Assembly: GCF_008000815.1 (NCBI RefSeq)
Contig: NZ_CP042806.1
Span: 434,001-498,000 of the forward strand
Length of the DNA stretch: 64,000 nt
Direction of reading: 5' to 3'
Source: Terriglobus albidus
GTDB lineage: Bacteria; Acidobacteriota; Terriglobia; Terriglobales; Acidobacteriaceae
Shown in pieces: positions 8,190-16,032 of this stretch. Each line of letters opens with the position of its first letter. Within the stretch, counting starts at the first letter, position 1. The notes below the pieces were generated by a model. That model was not told the DNA's origin. It ran no database searches and saw only the letters and a program-made list of their open reading frames with translations. Made by a program: the position numbers and the translations under genes.

Positions 8190-8807
8190 ATGCTGATGCA
8201 TATGGAACTCTCTGCCATGGAAGCGCGCGTGCTCGGTGGGTTGATCGAGAAAGAGATCAACACCCCGGAGTACTATCCCCTGTCTCTGAATGCATTGATC
8301 GCCGCATGTAACCAGAAGTCATCGCGCGAACCCGTCATGGAGCTCAGTGAAGAAGAGGTGCGTTCCTCCCTCCGCCATCTGGAAGACATCGGTTACACCT
8401 CCACTGTGCACGACAGCCGCGTGCTTAAGTTTGAACACCGCGTACGCACGGTGCTGAACCTGCGCCGTGACGAGACCGCTGTTTTGTGTCTACTGCTGCT
8501 GCGCGGACCCCAGACTCCGGGAGAACTACGTACACGCGCCGACCGCATGTACACCTTCGATGATCTGGCGGCCGTGCAAAGCACGCTGACACGCATGCTG
8601 GAACGAGAGACACCTCTCGTTGTCCTGCTGCCCCGCCAGGCGGGAGCAAGGGAAGCCCGTTACGCACATCTGTTGTGTGGGATGCCGGAGACCAGTGAAG
8701 TGGCTGCTCCTGTCAAAGCATCTTCACCCAGCCGCCTGGAAGAGCTGGAAGCCCGCATCGCCGCCCTCGAAGCCCGCGTCACCGAACTTGAGACGAAACA
8801 GGGTTAA
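8190..8807 (+). CDS. YceH-family (DUF480) protein
   Basis: The protein has about 205 residues, closely following the YceH pattern: LSAMEARVLGGLIEKEINTP, ACNQKSSREPVM, and LLLRGPQTPGELRTRADRMY. These proteins have two winged-helix domains and no proven role. The C-terminus adds a short coiled coil (LEELEARIAALEARVTELE). ATGs at 8190, 8196 and 8202 are all possible; the family start fits 8190-8202. It is divergent from the cyclase gene. Confidence 0.9.
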   Translation: MLMHMELSAMEARVLGGLIEKEINTPEYYPLSLNALIAACNQKSSREPVMELSEEEVRSSLRHLEDIGYTSTVHDSRVLKFEHRVRTVLNLRRDETAVLCLLLLRGPQTPGELRTRADRMYTFDDLAAVQSTLTRMLERETPLVVLLPRQAGAREARYAHLLCGMPETSEVAAPVKASSPSRLEELEARIAALEARVTELETKQG

Positions 8808-8895
8808 CTTTTTTGTCACCCCGCAGGGATCTGCTTTTCGAGTTCTTGATGGAGACCCTGGCATTCCACTCACCCATGGCGTACGTCTTCAACTT

Positions 8896-9795
8896 TCAAC
8901 TTTTAACTCTTCCAACTCCGCTCCTCAGAATCTCCGCAAAACCCTTAACAATCGCTCGATGTTCGCCCTCGCGATACGCCAGTTCCAGGTCGCTGCGCAC
9001 CTTGACTCCCCGCAGGCGTACACACACCACATCGTTCAGCGCAATCTTCTCGACACACGCAGGCGCCACCGTGACCCCAAGGCCTGCACCCACCAGACGC
9101 AGCAGCGTCAGCCACTGTGGCGCCTCCTGCACAATCTGTGGCCGGAAGCCGTGCTCTTCGAAGATGGACATCGGCTTCTCAAACGCCCGCGTTCCCGCAG
9201 TCGGAGCATGAAAGACAAACGGCTCGTCGCGCAGCGCAGCGGCCGAGATGCTATTGCTGGCGGCGAGTGGATGCCGCTTTGGAAGCACGGCAACATAGGG
9301 CTCGCTGAGCAACGGCTCCACATGCAGGCCGTTGGCAGGACCGCCATCGCGCAGAATGCCCACATCGATCTCTCCGCTCGTGAGAGACCGCATCACCAAT
9401 GCCGTGTAGCTCTCAAAAAGCTGAAGCTGCACCTTGGGAAACCGGCGGCGATACGTACCGAAGGTACGAGGCACGACCGTCAGCATGGCCGAGCTGATAA
9501 AACCCACACGCAGTAAGCCCTGCTCACCGCGTCCGATGCTGCGGGCCTCCTGCATATCATCCTGCACATTGCTCAGGGTACGGCGTGCGCGTTCCAGAAA
9601 AGCCTCGCCGGCGGCAGTCAGGCGAACTGCCCGTGACGTTCGCAGAAAGAGCTGACAGCCAAGGATCTCCTCAAGCTTGCGGATCTGCTGTGAGAGCGGA
9701 GGCTGGGCGAGATGCAGGCGGCGTGCGGCGCGTCCGAAGTGGAGTTCGTCCGCGACGGCGACGAAGTAGCGCAGATGACGCAGCTCGATATCCAT
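8896..9795 (-). CDS. LysR-family transcriptional regulator (CatM/BenM-like)
   Basis: The 299-residue protein has an N-terminal winged helix-turn-helix, MDIELRHLRYFVAVADELHF with AQPPLSQQIRKLEEILGCQL, and a C-terminal periplasmic-binding-like effector domain (DVGILRDGGP, LLSEPYVAVLPKRHPLA). It resembles regulators of aromatic catabolism, but no catabolic genes are adjacent; the divergent neighbour is a GNAT enzyme. The stop codon falls inside a CAACTTTCAACTTTT repeat. ATCCT and AGGAT arms at 9805-9827 may be part of an autoregulatory site. Confidence 0.9.
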   Translation of the reverse strand: MDIELRHLRYFVAVADELHFGRAARRLHLAQPPLSQQIRKLEEILGCQLFLRTSRAVRLTAAGEAFLERARRTLSNVQDDMQEARSIGRGEQGLLRVGFISSAMLTVVPRTFGTYRRRFPKVQLQLFESYTALVMRSLTSGEIDVGILRDGGPANGLHVEPLLSEPYVAVLPKRHPLAASNSISAAALRDEPFVFHAPTAGTRAFEKPMSIFEEHGFRPQIVQEAPQWLTLLRLVGAGLGVTVAPACVEKIALNDVVCVRLRGVKVRSDLELAYREGEHRAIVKGFAEILRSGVGRVKS

Positions 9796-9880
9796 ATCTT
9801 TAACATCCTAATGTGGATAAACAGGATATTGGACATATCGCACGTGGGGCGAAAGACTCAGACGTACTGGAGGTGACCCC

Positions 9881-10396
9881 ATGCAGGGCGCTTTGCTGCT
9901 GGCCGATCTCCCCGTCGAAAGCGGGCGAGTAACCATCCGTACCTTCCAACCTGGAGACGAAGATGCCTTCCGCTCTCTGAACGAGAACTGGATCAGCAAA
10001 CACTTCAAAATGGAAGAGCACGACTACGAGACGCTGGACGATCCACACACGCACATCCTGAAACCAGGCGGACAGATTCTATGCGTGGAAGAGGATGGAG
10101 CTGTCTTTGGGTGCGTCGCTCTGGTACCCATGAAGGAAGCGCGCAGCTTCGAGCTGGCGAAGATGGCCATCGATGACTCCTGGCAGGGACGCGGCATGGG
10201 CCGCAGACTGCTGACCGCGACCGTGGGTTATGCGCGCGATGTTCTGAAGGCGAAGAAGCTCTTTCTCGAGAGCAACGCGAAGCTGAAGAACGCTGTACAC
10301 CTCTATGAGGCTGTCGGCTTCCGTCATCTTCCACCGGAGCGAGTGAAGACATCACCCTATGCGCGCGCAGATGTGCACATGGAGCTGGTCTTCTAA
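9881..10396 (+). CDS. GNAT-family N-acetyltransferase
   Basis: The protein has 171 residues with the acetyl-CoA pyrophosphate-binding motif QGRGMGRRLL in the middle and the C-terminal motif VHLYEAVGFRHLP, both standard for GNAT enzymes that acetylate small amines or proteins. A strong Shine-Dalgarno, GGAGGTGA at 9869-9876, fixes the ATG. It is divergent from the LysR gene and may be its target. The acceptor substrate is unknown. Confidence 0.9.
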   Translation: MQGALLLADLPVESGRVTIRTFQPGDEDAFRSLNENWISKHFKMEEHDYETLDDPHTHILKPGGQILCVEEDGAVFGCVALVPMKEARSFELAKMAIDDSWQGRGMGRRLLTATVGYARDVLKAKKLFLESNAKLKNAVHLYEAVGFRHLPPERVKTSPYARADVHMELVF

Positions 10397-10501
10397 ATTA
10401 AATTTCGCAGCATTACGCCAAGGTGACCGGCATCCCGGTGAACTCGTTCGCCGGGGTTACGGGTAGGGAGAACGACTGCTCCTCTACCCAACCTTCCTGA
10501 G

Positions 10502-10533
10502 GGGCTTCAGCGCAAAGCTGAAGCCCTATTTTT
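10502..10533 (+). terminator. Rho-independent terminator-like hairpin
   Basis: GGGCTTCAGC (10502-10511) pairs with GCTGAAGCCC (10517-10526), followed by TATTTTT. It lies 105 bp past the GNAT stop codon. The same GCTGAAG word recurs in nearby repeats, so it may also be of repeat origin. Confidence 0.6.
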
Positions 10534-10728
10534 GGTTCTTCGCGCCGGGTATGGCGACCGAGCAGTGTAAGCGCTGAAGGCGCGCTCTATACCAGCCTGG
10601 GGCAACGCCCCAGGTATGCTGCCCATAGAAAGCAAAAGGGCTGAAGGCCCGCTCTATAATTCCGCAGTGAAGGTGAAGGATACACCGTGGTGTCTGAATC
10701 TAATGTTCATGACATGGATCATGAAGAG

Positions 10729-10789
10729 CTTTGCCATCCGAAACGTTGAAGAAGCAGGTCCTTCACTCCGTTCAGGATGACAACATTTA
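10729..10789 (+). repeat. Intergenic repeat, family D
   Basis: It reads TTTGCCATCCGAAACGTTGA, then a GCAGGTCCTTCACT segment, then TTCAGGATGACAACATT. A copy with two or three changes is at 25849-25908. Confidence 0.8.
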
Positions 10790-10850
10790 TGGCTAAAGCC
10801 CAATCTCTTTGGATCTGTTTAACCGTGGCCTGAAGGCCACGGCTCCCACC

Positions 10851-11618
10851 CTACTCATCCAACTTGAAGGTCTTGATCTTCACCAGCTTGGCAACCGTCA
10901 GATCTTTCAACCCTCTCGCCTTCATCTTCTCGATAAACGCCTTATCGATATGAAAGACACACATCTCGATCAATTCCCTGTCACTTGGATTCAGCCCCAT
11001 CGACTTGATCTCGCGGATGCGCTCCGGCGTGACGCCAACAGCCTTCATCTCCGTAAGCTTGTTGGCCCGGAGCTCAGGATATCCCTCGGCCGCGATGGCG
11101 CGGATGTATTCGGGATCGACGTGCAGAGCCCGCAGCCCCATCAGGTGGTTCGCTGTAAGGTTGGTAACACCGGTAGCCTGTATCTGCTTGATCCACGCGA
11201 TAGAGACGTCCAGCATCGCAAAACCCTCCAGGCGCTTGTCGGGAATCTCTCCCTCCAGACCAAGGGAACGCACCTGGCGCGCGTAGTCCATGTTAGGGGT
11301 AAAGGTGTAGCGGCCCGCGAGCATGCCGTCATGCACGACACCGTTGCACCGCATCTCTCCCGCGTCTGCATGCAGACGAGCATCCACCGGCGTTCCCTCC
11401 CGGGTCAGCAAGTCACGTGTGATGCCCCAACGCTCCCAGCCCATGTTGGAGTTCGAGGTGCCGCAACCGCCATCACCCTCACAGTCTGTGCGGTTGATGA
11501 GAAGCGAGACCTGTTCAGGATGCTTCTCCGAAGCCGAAAGCATGCACACACCGGTCCGTGTTTGGGCGTGCGCCGCCGTTAGCCCCAGAACAAGGAGCGT
11601 GAGTGTAAGCGTCTTCAT
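10851..11618 (-). CDS. Secreted protein with BlaR1-type 29-residue repeats
   Basis: This 255-residue protein has a signal peptide (KTLTLTLLVLGLTAAHA) and an N-terminal domain of about 115 residues with several Cys (C25, and the CEGDGGC cluster). From about residue 133 to the end it has four units of a 28-29-residue repeat with cores such as ALHVDPEYIRAI and AVGVTPERIREI. Its last unit, FHIDKAFIEKMKARGL, matches the C-terminal cap of the BlaR1-like protein encoded upstream (FHIDEAFIAKAKSHGF). It is the third gene after blaI and blaR1 and is separated from blaR1 only by a 117-bp repeat element. The role is unknown; a ligand or partner of the sensor is a reasonable guess. Confidence 0.75.
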   Translation of the reverse strand: MKTLTLTLLVLGLTAAHAQTRTGVCMLSASEKHPEQVSLLINRTDCEGDGGCGTSNSNMGWERWGITRDLLTREGTPVDARLHADAGEMRCNGVVHDGMLAGRYTFTPNMDYARQVRSLGLEGEIPDKRLEGFAMLDVSIAWIKQIQATGVTNLTANHLMGLRALHVDPEYIRAIAAEGYPELRANKLTEMKAVGVTPERIREIKSMGLNPSDRELIEMCVFHIDKAFIEKMKARGLKDLTVAKLVKIKTFKLDE

Positions 11619-11627
11619 GATGTCTCC

Positions 11628-11745
11628 TTAGCGCATTTTTCCTGTTACCGGGTATCCCGTAAGTGGCGTGCAGCGGCGTTTTCATTGCGGAAAACGCCCA
11701 TAGATACACAAGCCCTGCACTACACCCACAGGAAAAATGCTTTAG
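11628..11745 (+). repeat. MITE-like inverted-repeat element, family A, copy 1
   Basis: The ends are TAGCGCATTTTTCCTGT and ACAGGAAAAATGCTTTA, with an inner hairpin GGCGTTTTC/GAAAACGCC. It fills the gap between blaR1 and the downstream secreted-protein gene, and its end forms the TAA stop of blaR1. Other copies: 31261, 50463, 52950, 55184 (inverted) and 60035. Confidence 0.88.
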
Positions 11746-13988
11746 TCTTCGAGCAGGCCGCTGATCTTCAGCTTCACCAGCTTGTCCAGAGAGGTGTTGT
11801 TGAAGCCATGCGACTTGGCCTTTGCGATAAAAGCTTCATCGATGTGGAAGTTTGCGGCCTCGCGGATCGTTTTCATATCCGCGTTGGGGAAGGTTTGCTT
11901 CACCCAGCGCGTGTACTCCGGCGTCACGCCCTGGGCCTTGAGCGAGACCAGCTGGTGAGCATCCAGGTCGGTGAAACCTGCAGCCGCCATGCTCTTCGCA
12001 TACTCCGGAGTCACGCCGACGGACTTGATGCTGACAAGGTCATGCAGGTTCTGTACCGGGATCCCCGAGCTCTTCAATCCTGCCGCGTACTCCGGCGTAA
12101 TACCCATGGACTTCAATGCGACCAGATCATGCACAGTCGGCGAACCGTAGCCCATGCCGGCGATCTGCTTGGCATAGTCACCGGTGATGCCCAGACTCTT
12201 CTCTGAGATGACGTCGTGCAGCGACGCAGGTGCGATGCCGGAGTTCTTCAGCTCTGCGACATATTCCGGTGAAACTCCCATCGACTTCAGTGCAACTAGA
12301 TCATGCAGATTCGGTGTGCCGATTCCGATCTGCGCGATAGACTTCGCGTACTCGGGAGTGACGCCGACAGACTTCATACCGACCAGATCGTGCAGCGTGG
12401 GCTTGCCGTAACCGGACTCGGCCACTGACTTGGCATACTCCGGCGTCACGCCGACGGATTTCAGGCTGACCAGGTCATGCAGCGAGGGCGTGCCGTAGCC
12501 TGCCTCCGCCATCTTCTTCGCGTACTCCGGCGTGACACCGACGGAGCGCATCGAGATGATCTGGTCGAGGTCCTTATCCAGGTCCAGCGGATAGCCGGCA
12601 TCCTTCATCTGCTGCAGATAGGCTGCACCGCCTTTGGCGGCGTCCTGGAACATTTTCATGCGTGCGACGGAGACGACGGGAGCGACATTCGCGGCGACAG
12701 CGACATTGACTGCCGGAGCCACTGCAGCCTGTATCGAAGAGTTAACATCCGGAGCAATGTTGGCCAACGGTTCGGGTTCCGGATTTGCCATCGGCGCCGC
12801 TGGCCGGTCAGGTTCCGGCTGCGCAAGCGGTGCGGGATGCTGTTGCTCAACAGCGGTGGGAGCCAGGGCTGGCGCAGCCTGCGGAGCTGCGATGCTCTCA
12901 GCCATGATGGGAGCCGGAATCGGCACGATCTTTGCCTGCTGCTTCAGTCCCTGCGCCATCTTCGGCGCCAGCATCAGGCCCACCACTACCGCTCCGGCCA
13001 CTGCGGCCTGTACACCACTCTTCATTCCTGCCTCCATCTGTCGACCCTCTCCCAAAATCTGTTTCACCCTGCCCAGCAGCGGCGTGTGTCCGTTATTGAG
13101 CGCCACAGCCAGCCGCAGCCGCTCGGTACGTTGTTCTTCCAGGCGCAGCAAGGCCTGCGCATACACCACCGGATCGGCACAGGTCTGCGCCGCCACAGCG
13201 TCGCAGCACACCTCACGCAGATCACGCGCCCGGCGGCTGATCCACCACACCGCCGGATGGAAGAAGAGCAGGCTCTCGATGGCTGTCTGCAGCAGGTTTG
13301 CCGCATAGTCCCACCGGCGGATATGCGCCAGCTCATGCGCCAACACCGACTCCAGCTCCTCCGGCTCAAGCTGAGCCAGAATGCTCGCCGGCAGAATCAC
13401 GGCTGTGCGCCACACTCCCATTGCCAGCGGCGACAACACCTCGTCGGAGAAGCGCAGGGCGACGTTGCGGCCCGTGCGAAGCTGCCGATTGATGCGCTGG
13501 AAGATAATCTCTAGCTCCGCCGGAACCAGCCCCGTGGCGCGTCGCCGTACCAGCTCCAACTGCCACCATCCACCGGCGGCACGAAGGGCGAGCAGCAAGA
13601 CACCACCGATCCAGATACCGTCGATCCAGGGAAGAATGCGGTCAGCGTTCCAGGCGATCCATAGCTCGCTTTCCTGGACGACCGGTGCGGCGACCGGAAT
13701 CTCTTTCACGATTGCTTCGTGGAATGCTCCAAGCTGCGATGCCGCCACAGTCTGCCCGTCGTGCGAGATATGCACCACCAGCCGTGACTGGTCGACATAG
13801 GTTGCGATGGCGGCCAACGGCATCAGCAGCGTAGCAACAAGTGCAATCAGATAACGCGTATTTGCTCCGGCCTTATGCGTCAGGCGGTCGGCAATGCTGT
13901 AGAACATCGCAATCGCCGTTCCCTGCCAGCAGAAGTGCAGCAGAGTCCAGCCCAGCGCCACCATGGTTCCGTTGTCGATCAATCTCAT
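11742..13988 (-). CDS. BlaR1-like M56 metallopeptidase with C-terminal 29-residue repeats
   Basis: This 748-residue membrane sensor protease has N-terminal helices (LGWTLLHFCWQGTAIAMFY and onward), the zinc motif HELAH at residues 218-222 in LAHELAHIRRWDYAANL, and a helix near residue 330. An Ala/Pro-rich linker (about 370-450) follows, then eight 29-residue repeats at about 480-711 with the core KSVGVTPEYAK. Classical BlaR1 has a penicillin-binding sensor domain in this place; here it is absent and the repeats replace it. In BlaR1/MecR1 systems the activated protease triggers loss of the BlaI repressor. The gene is 28 bp downstream of blaI. Its stop codon lies in a repeat element. What the repeats bind is unknown. 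Confidence 0.88.
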   Translation of the reverse strand: MRLIDNGTMVALGWTLLHFCWQGTAIAMFYSIADRLTHKAGANTRYLIALVATLLMPLAAIATYVDQSRLVVHISHDGQTVAASQLGAFHEAIVKEIPVAAPVVQESELWIAWNADRILPWIDGIWIGGVLLLALRAAGGWWQLELVRRRATGLVPAELEIIFQRINRQLRTGRNVALRFSDEVLSPLAMGVWRTAVILPASILAQLEPEELESVLAHELAHIRRWDYAANLLQTAIESLLFFHPAVWWISRRARDLREVCCDAVAAQTCADPVVYAQALLRLEEQRTERLRLAVALNNGHTPLLGRVKQILGEGRQMEAGMKSGVQAAVAGAVVVGLMLAPKMAQGLKQQAKIVPIPAPIMAESIAAPQAAPALAPTAVEQQHPAPLAQPEPDRPAAPMANPEPEPLANIAPDVNSSIQAAVAPAVNVAVAANVAPVVSVARMKMFQDAAKGGAAYLQQMKDAGYPLDLDKDLDQIISMRSVGVTPEYAKKMAEAGYGTPSLHDLVSLKSVGVTPEYAKSVAESGYGKPTLHDLVGMKSVGVTPEYAKSIAQIGIGTPNLHDLVALKSMGVSPEYVAELKNSGIAPASLHDVISEKSLGITGDYAKQIAGMGYGSPTVHDLVALKSMGITPEYAAGLKSSGIPVQNLHDLVSIKSVGVTPEYAKSMAAAGFTDLDAHQLVSLKAQGVTPEYTRWVKQTFPNADMKTIREAANFHIDEAFIAKAKSHGFNNTSLDKLVKLKISGLLED

Positions 13989-14016
13989 CAGTCGCCCCTT
14001 CCGCCGTTGCTCTGAC

Positions 14017-14400
14017 TTACTTTTTGCGGCGCTTTAGAAGTTTGCGAATCTCGTCCAGCTCTTCTTCACTGGCCTGTTCCATCTCCAGTGCGTGCAGTGC
14101 GAGCTGTGCCGCGCTTCCGGCGAAGAAGCGTTCGCTCAGCTCCCGCATAAAACGGCGCTGCGCATCCTCACGCTTGATCGCTGCGCGGTAGACGTGAGCG
14201 CGCTCGCTCTCGTCGCGCGTGACCAGACCCTTCTCGGTCATGATCTGCATCAACTTCAGCACGCCAGTGTAGACCACGGGACGCTGCGCATTCACGTCCT
14301 CGAAGATCTCGCGAACCGTGGCCTGACCACGATTCCAGAGAATCGTCAGCAATTCAAGCTCGCCTTCGGTCGGTTTGGGTGTCTCCCTGTTCTTCATCAT
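14017..14400 (-). CDS. blaI: BlaI/MecI-family repressor
   Basis: The protein is about 127 residues: a winged helix (PTEGELELLTILWNRGQATVREI, VYTGVLKLMQIMTEKGLV) and a C-terminal dimerisation helix rich in Glu and Lys. BlaI represses its own operon and is removed when the BlaR1 protease is activated. An ATG at 14424 is also in frame, but it lies inside the core promoter (-35 TTGACA, -10 TATAAC), so the start is more likely at 14400 or 14397, giving a leaderless or nearly leaderless message. It is the first gene of the blaI-blaR1-repeat-protein operon. Confidence 0.9.
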   Translation of the reverse strand: MMKNRETPKPTEGELELLTILWNRGQATVREIFEDVNAQRPVVYTGVLKLMQIMTEKGLVTRDESERAHVYRAAIKREDAQRRFMRELSERFFAGSAAQLALHALEMEQASEEELDEIRKLLKRRKK

Positions 14401-14409
14401 GGGAGGAAC

Positions 14410-14455
14410 GTTATACGAATTCATTCGTATGTGTCAACGAAAAAGTTCGTACGAA
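14410..14455 (-). promoter_or_regulatory. blaI promoter with overlapping palindromic operators
   Basis: On the minus strand, TTGACA (14432-14437) and TATAAC (14410-14415) are separated by 16 bp. The spacer contains the inverted repeat ATACGAAT/ATTCGTAT (14413-14430). A second palindrome, TTCGTACGAA (14446-14455), lies just upstream with its centre 29 bp away. A BlaI dimer bound here would block the polymerase. Confidence 0.82.
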
Positions 14456-14501
14456 GATTTTTGCACGATAAATGGTGCAGCCTAAAAGACGCCCATACAC
14501 C

Positions 14502-14552
14502 GGGTGCCCCGGGTCCCTAAAGGGACCTGGGCATTCGCGCGGAGCTCGAACC
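14502..14552 (+). repeat. REP-like repeat, family B variant
   Basis: Starts GGGTGCCCC like family B, but the core is the palindrome GGTCCCTAAAGGGACC, followed by the GAGCTCGAACC tail. The closest relative is at 18904-18956. Confidence 0.75.
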
Positions 14553-14603
14553 AAGGTGGGAGCCGTGGGCTTTCAGCCCACGGGTTATCGAGTATGGGAA
14601 AGT

Positions 14604-14662
14604 TGGGCTTTTAGCCCTGGGTTCTCTTCAATTGGATAGAAAGAGCCCAGGGCTAAAGCCCA
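14604..14662. repeat. Long inverted repeat
   Basis: TGGGCTTTTAGCCCTGGG (14604-14621) and CCCAGGGCTAAAGCCCA (14646-14662) form a near-perfect 17-18-bp stem with a 24-nt loop. Its direction and role are unknown; it could terminate transcripts. Confidence 0.7.
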
Positions 14663-14749
14663 TCGTTTAAAGCTCTTAATCAGCGGGCTGAAGCCCGCTG
14701 CTCCCACCCAAATACAACCTAGAGATAGAGCCGTCAAAGTTAGGCGCAT

Positions 14750-14787
14750 CAAGCAGATTTCTCCGCTTCGCTGCGGAATGACAAACA
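14750..14787 (+). repeat. Short intergenic repeat, family C
   Basis: AAGCAGATTTCTCCGCTTCG then CTGCGGAATGACAAA, one base different from the copy at 4930-4965. Confidence 0.75.
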
Positions 14788-14797
14788 AAAGAAACGA

Positions 14798-15991
14798 CTA
14801 ATCGACGCGCGTAATCAAGCACTTCAAATAACGCGTCTCCGGCAGCGTCAACACCTCCGGATGATCCGGAGCCGCGGCCCGCGTCTCCAGCAGCCGCACC
14901 CTGCGCTTCGCGTCCGCAGAAGCCGCCGCGACCGTAGCCACAAAATCCTCTAGGTGCACATGGTGCGAGCACGAACACGTCACCAGCACACCACCGGGCT
15001 TCAACATCCTCAGTGCCCGCAGGTTCAGCTCCTTGTAACCACGCATCGCACCCTCGGCCGCACGGCGCGTCTTCGCAAAGGCCGGCGGATCGAGCACGAT
15101 GGTGTCAAAGCGTTCATTCGCAGCATCGTACTCACGCAGCAGCGCGAAGGCGTCACCCTCGATCCACTCGACGGGCTTCTTTACCTGCGACGCATTCAGT
15201 TCCAGATTGCGGTCAGCAACCTCCAGCGCTGCACGGCTCTGGTCCACCGCCGTCACTTCGTCGCACACCCGCGCCAGATGTAGGGCAAAGCCTCCCTGAT
15301 AGGTACAGACATCCAGCGCACGTCCGCGTGCGTAGCTTGCCGCTGCAGCATAATTCAGACGTTGATCGAGAAACGCTCCCGTCTTCTGCCCTGCATTGGC
15401 GTCGTAATGAAACTTCAATCCATTCAGATCAAAAACGGTCGCCAGCTTTGCCTCGCCGCGATTGAAGATCGCCTCAGCCGGAGCCGGCGCGAGCTGCTCC
15501 AGCTCACGCACACGCGGATCAGGCCGCTCGACAATCGTTGCAATGCTCTCGATCTCACGCACCACTTCCACGACGGCATCGCGAACGGCCGCCTGCGCTG
15601 TTCCCTGTGTTAATAGCTGCAGCACGGCGAGATCGTTGTAACGATCGAGCACAATCCCGGGAAGCTCATCCGCCTCACTGAAGATCAACCGGCATGCAGC
15701 CTGACTCTCACGACGCGAGACCGATGCACGCACACGCTCACGCACCAATGTCAGGTACCCGGCGCGATCCAATGCTGGATCAGTAGAGACCATGCGCAGC
15801 GCAATCTGCGAGGCCGCACTGTAGATGGCCGCGCCGAGTGGAATGCCGCGATTATCGGCCACGGCGACCACGGCGCCGGGCGCGATGCCCTCGGGAAGAG
15901 ACTGCACATCCGAGCTGTAGACCCACACGTGGCCGTCGCGAATGCGATCGGCGGCGCGGCGGGAGATGGCGATAAACGACTGCTGCTTCAC
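14798..15991 (-). CDS. RlmI-like rRNA cytosine methyltransferase
   Basis: The 397-residue protein has an N-terminal PUA domain (HVWVYSSDVQSLPEGIAPGAVV), an RlmI-type linker domain (FSEADELPGIVLDRYNDLAVLQ) and a class I SAM domain with motif I DVCTYQGGFALHLA and the catalytic-site motif DPPAFAKTR. RlmI makes m5C1962 in 23S rRNA. The SCSHHV segment matches the CSH signature of this family. It is monocistronic and divergent from the malic enzyme gene 41 bp away. Confidence 0.9.
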   Translation of the reverse strand: MKQQSFIAISRRAADRIRDGHVWVYSSDVQSLPEGIAPGAVVAVADNRGIPLGAAIYSAASQIALRMVSTDPALDRAGYLTLVRERVRASVSRRESQAACRLIFSEADELPGIVLDRYNDLAVLQLLTQGTAQAAVRDAVVEVVREIESIATIVERPDPRVRELEQLAPAPAEAIFNRGEAKLATVFDLNGLKFHYDANAGQKTGAFLDQRLNYAAAASYARGRALDVCTYQGGFALHLARVCDEVTAVDQSRAALEVADRNLELNASQVKKPVEWIEGDAFALLREYDAANERFDTIVLDPPAFAKTRRAAEGAMRGYKELNLRALRMLKPGGVLVTCSCSHHVHLEDFVATVAAASADAKRRVRLLETRAAAPDHPEVLTLPETRYLKCLITRVD

Positions 15992-16032
15992 CCCTTAATC
16001 GTCGCACAGGAATAAAATCGACCCCAGCACCT

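Larger units (their letters stand above)
10397..10850. other. Non-coding stretch made of small repeats
   Basis: No gene is seen. It holds the terminator-like hairpin, two copies of a GCTGAAGGC(C/G)CGCTCTATA word (near 10574 and 10640; a third is at 25910), a hairpin with CCTGGGGC and GCCCCAGG arms near 10598-10617, and the family D repeat at 10729-10789. Confidence 0.7.
14425..14797. other. Non-coding repeat mosaic upstream of the blaI operon
   Basis: Beyond the blaI promoter there is no gene. The stretch holds a family B variant (14502-14552), a GTGGGCT/AGCCCAC hairpin (14563-14583), a long inverted repeat (14604-14662), an AGCGGGCT/AGCCCGCT hairpin (about 14682-14699) and a family C repeat (14750-14787). 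Confidence 0.75.

Noticed and set aside
8120-8263. ATG at 8263 as start of the diguanylate cyclase
   Set aside because: It would overlap the start of the divergent yceH gene by about 70 bp and place a hydrophilic stretch before the signal segment.
11900-12560. Regular 87-bp tandem repeats that could suggest a CRISPR or satellite array
   Set aside because: The period is a multiple of three and codes the 29-residue repeats of the BlaR1-like protein; units are adjacent with no unique spacers.
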